From: Gallaecimonas mangrovi
Lineage (GTDB): Bacteria; Pseudomonadota; Gammaproteobacteria; Enterobacterales; Gallaecimonadaceae
Reading direction: 5' to 3'
Length of the DNA: 37,500 nucleotides
Assembly (NCBI RefSeq): GCF_003367375.1
Contig: NZ_CP031416.1
Location: forward strand, 275,001-312,500
Notes under the pieces: generated by a model
Told to the model about the DNA's origin: nothing
Seen by the model: the letters and a program-made list of their open reading frames with translations, nothing else
The model's database searches: none
Made by a program: the position numbers and the translations under genes
In this document: positions 34,697 through 37,500 of the stretch, piece after piece
How positions within the stretch are numbered: the stretch's first letter is position 1
Layout: every line of letters starts with the position of its first letter

Positions 34697-35053
34697 ATGG
34701 CCCGTATAGCCGGCATTAACATTCCTGATCATAAACATGCTGTGATCGCACTGACTGCCATTTATGGCGTCGGTCGTACCCGCGCTAAGGCCATTTGTGC
34801 CGCCGCTGGTATTGAAGAAAGCGTGAAAATCCACCAGTTGGATGAAGCGCAAATCGACAAGCTTCGTGACGAAGTCGGTAAGTACACCGTTGAAGGTGAT
34901 CTGCGCCGTGAAGTCACCCTGTCTATCAAACGTTTGATGGACCTGGGTTGTTTCCGTGGTCTGCGTCATCGTCGCGGTCTGCCCGTACGTGGTCAGCGCA
35001 CTAAAACTAATGCGCGCACCCGTAAGGGTCCTCGTAAACCGATCAAGAAGTAA
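34697..35053 (+). CDS. rpsM: 30S ribosomal protein S13
   Basis: 30S head protein in inter-subunit bridges B1a/B1b, contacting P-site tRNA with its tail. From ATG 34697 ([14 protein letters not shown]) it is 118 aa, as in E. coli. The frame extends upstream to 34625, but that part overlaps the operon leader, is not conserved, and the ATG has TAGGAG 8 bp before it. The C-terminal tail has [22 protein letters not shown]. First gene of the alpha operon. Confidence 0.98.
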   Translation: MARIAGINIPDHKHAVIALTAIYGVGRTRAKAICAAAGIEESVKIHQLDEAQIDKLRDEVGKYTVEGDLRREVTLSIKRLMDLGCFRGLRHRRGLPVRGQRTKTNARTRKGPRKPIKK

Positions 35054-35069
35054 TCTGGGAAGGTAAACG

Positions 35070-35459
35070 ATGGCTAAAACTCCGACTCGTGCCCGTAAGC
35101 GCGTTAAGAAGCAAGTGGTTGATGGTATCGCCCACGTACATGCTTCTTTCAACAACACTATCGTGACTATCACTGACCGTCAGGGTAACGCTCTGTCCTG
35201 GGCTACCTCTGGTGGCTCTGGTTTCCGTGGTTCACGCAAATCTACTCCTTTCGCTGCGCAGGTTGCTGCTGAGCGTGCAGGTGTAGCTGCTGCTGAATAC
35301 GGTGTGAAAAACCTGGAAGTGAATGTGAAAGGTCCCGGTCCGGGCCGTGAATCCGCAATCCGCGCTCTTAACGCTGCCGGTTTCCGGATCACCAACATCA
35401 CCGACGTCACGCCGATTCCGCACAACGGCTGCCGTCCGCCGAAGAAGCGTCGCGTATAA
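35070..35459 (+). CDS. rpsK: 30S ribosomal protein S11
   Basis: Platform protein next to the E-site mRNA. At 129 aa it equals E. coli. Starts [19 protein letters not shown], with [20 protein letters not shown], and ends CRPPKKRRV. Lies 16 bp after rpsM. Confidence 0.98.
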   Translation: MAKTPTRARKRVKKQVVDGIAHVHASFNNTIVTITDRQGNALSWATSGGSGFRGSRKSTPFAAQVAAERAGVAAAEYGVKNLEVNVKGPGPGRESAIRALNAAGFRITNITDVTPIPHNGCRPPKKRRV

Positions 35460-35478
35460 ATTCGCTTCTAGAGGATAG

Positions 35479-36111
<633 letters not shown>

Positions 36112-36136
36112 AGCTTAACGCACTAGAGAGGACTAT

Positions 36137-37126
36137 ATGCAGGGTTCTGTTACTGATTTTCTCAAGCCGCGGCTGGTGGACATTGAAAGCCTCAGCCCGA
36201 CTCGAGCCAAGGTGACTCTTGAGCCGCTTGAACGCGGTTTTGGGCACACGCTTGGCAATGCGCTGCGCCGCATTCTTCTGTCTTCTATGCCCGGTTGTGC
36301 CGTGACGGAAGTAGAAATTGAAGGTGTACTGCACGAGTACTCCAGCAAGGAAGGCGTTCAAGAGGATGTTATTGAGATCCTTCTGAACCTTAAAGGCCTA
36401 GCCGTGAAACTGCACGGCAAGGACGAAGCCGTCCTGACTCTCAATAAGAGTGGCGCTGGCCCGGTTGTCGCGGCAGACATTACCACTGACGGTGATGTGG
36501 AAATCATGAACCCCGAGCACCACATCTGCACCCTGACTGGTGATGCCGAGATTTCCATGCGCATTAAAGTCGAGGTTGGTCGTGGTTATGTACCCGCGTC
36601 TTCTCGTCTGTCTCTGGAAGAGGAAGACCGTCCCGTAGGCCGCCTGTTGGTCGACGCTGGTTTTTCTCCTGTTGAGCGTATTGCTTATAACGTGGAACGT
36701 GCCCGTGTAGAACAGCGCACCGACCTCGATAAACTCGTTATCGATATGGAAACCAACGGTACCATCGATCCCGAGGAAGCCATCCGTCGCGCTGCCACTA
36801 TCATGGCAGAGCAACTGGAAGCCTTCGTTGAGCTGCGTGATATGAGTGAGCCGGAGCAGAAGGAAGAGAAACCGGAGTTCGATCCGATCCTGCTGCGTCC
36901 TGTTGATGATTTGGAGCTGACAGTGCGTTCGGCTAACTGCCTTAAAGCAGAAGCCATCCACTACATCGGTGACCTGGTACAGCGTACCGAGGTAGAGCTC
37001 CTCAAGACGCCTAACCTGGGTAAAAAGTCTCTAACCGAAATCAAAGACGTATTGGCGTCTCGTGGTCTTTCTCTGGGCATGCGCCTCGAGAATTGGCCAC
37101 CCGCCAGTCTGGTCGATAGAGACTGA
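36137..37126 (+). CDS. rpoA: DNA-directed RNA polymerase subunit alpha
   Basis: Dimerises to nucleate the polymerase core; its C-terminal domain binds UP elements and activators. At 329 aa it equals E. coli. The N-terminal domain has [21 protein letters not shown] at about residues 32-52. A flexible acidic linker with [11 protein letters not shown] precedes the C-terminal domain, whose [18 protein letters not shown] carries the DNA-binding arginine equivalent to E. coli Arg265. GAGAGGA precedes the ATG. With rpoB and rpoC this window encodes the full core apart from omega. Confidence 0.99.
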   Translation: MQGSVTDFLKPRLVDIESLSPTRAKVTLEPLERGFGHTLGNALRRILLSSMPGCAVTEVEIEGVLHEYSSKEGVQEDVIEILLNLKGLAVKLHGKDEAVLTLNKSGAGPVVAADITTDGDVEIMNPEHHICTLTGDAEISMRIKVEVGRGYVPASSRLSLEEEDRPVGRLLVDAGFSPVERIAYNVERARVEQRTDLDKLVIDMETNGTIDPEEAIRRAATIMAEQLEAFVELRDMSEPEQKEEKPEFDPILLRPVDDLELTVRSANCLKAEAIHYIGDLVQRTEVELLKTPNLGKKSLTEIKDVLASRGLSLGMRLENWPPASLVDRD

Positions 37127-37169
37127 ACCGGGTTACGTGTTCAACTGATTTAGTTAAAAGGAAACTCCC

Positions 37170-37500
37170 ATGCGCCATCGTAAGAGTGGTCGTCAACTAA
37201 ATCGCAACAGCAGCCATCGCCAGGCCATGTTCCGTAACATGGCCAGCTCACTGGTACGTCATGAAGTTATCAAGACTACCGTGCCTAAGGCGAAAGAACT
37301 GCGTCGCGTTGTTGAGCCGTTGATCACCCTGGCCAAGATTGACAGCGTTGCTAACCGTCGTCTGGCCTTTGCCCGTACTCGTGATAAAGAAGTAGTGGGC
37401 AAATTGTTCAACGAATTGGGTCCGCGTTACCAAGATCGCCCCGGCGGTTACCTGCGCATTTTGAAGTGCGGTTTCCGTGCCGGCGATAACGCCCCCATGG
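37170..37500 (+). CDS. rplQ: 50S ribosomal protein L17 (3' end beyond window)
   Basis: Tunnel-exit 50S protein. The first 110 residues are present of about 127 expected; the window ends inside the frame. Starts [20 protein letters not shown] and runs to FRAGDNAPM without interruption. AAAGGAAA precedes the ATG by about 6 bp. It ends the alpha operon in related bacteria. Confidence 0.97.
   Translation, partial: MRHRKSGRQLNRNSSHRQAMFRNMASSLVRHEVIKTTVPKAKELRRVVEPLITLAKIDSVANRRLAFARTRDKEVVGKLFNELGPRYQDRPGGYLRILKCGFRAGDNAPM

Overview
The window is a housekeeping, translation-centred stretch of a gammaproteobacterial chromosome. The protein lengths and sequences closely match Escherichia coli (RpoB 1342 aa, RpoA 329 aa, EF-Tu 394 aa, S7 156 aa). 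The order rRNA - murB - birA - pantothenate kinase - tRNA-Tyr/Gly/Thr - tuf - secE - nusG is the conserved gammaproteobacterial one. The type III pantothenate kinase (coaX) and the unbroken run from tuf to rplQ fit a non-enteric lineage such as the Alteromonadales, Pseudomonadales or Gallaecimonas relatives. Genus is not determinable from this alone.

Layout, all genes on the + strand. (1) 1-2450: the 3' part of a 23S rRNA gene, 5S rRNA and tRNA-Thr(GGT), closed by a strong terminator. (2) 2503-5205: murB-birA-coaX, compact and overlapping. (3) 5266-6979: promoter, tRNA-Tyr, tRNA-Gly, tRNA-Thr and tufB, with terminator. (4) 7041-8231: secE-nusG, ending in a terminator that shares DNA with the next promoter. 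(5) 8185-19178: rplKA, rplJL and rpoBC, with candidate L1 and L10 autoregulatory leaders, an attenuator and a long processing stem before rpoB. (6) 19182-23681: the str operon rpsL-rpsG-fusA-tufA. (7) 23720-28965: the S10 operon rpsJ to rpsQ with an L4-type leader. (8) about 28980-34620: the spc operon rplN to rpmJ. (9) 34625 to the window end: the alpha operon rpsM-rpsK-rpsD-rpoA-rplQ, with rplQ cut by the edge.

The genes supply rRNA, about 30 ribosomal proteins, elongation factors Tu (two copies) and G, the RNA polymerase core subunits, the transcription factor NusG and the SecYE translocon core, plus three metabolic genes (peptidoglycan precursor, biotin attachment, CoA). Five of the seven main promoter candidates have recognisable -35 and -10 boxes 16-17 bp apart followed by a GC-rich discriminator, the pattern of growth-rate and stringent control. 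Post-transcriptional control is visible as leader structures resembling the known L1, L10, S7, L4 and S8 feedback sites.

I found no undescribed defence, mobile or biosynthetic system; no insertion sequence, prophage or CRISPR array is present. The most informative observations are a 974-bp perfectly identical tract between the two tuf genes (gene conversion), two ribosomal promoters built into inverted repeats, an Asp-to-Glu change in the first phosphate motif of CoaX, and coaX sitting where enteric bacteria keep the unrelated coaA.
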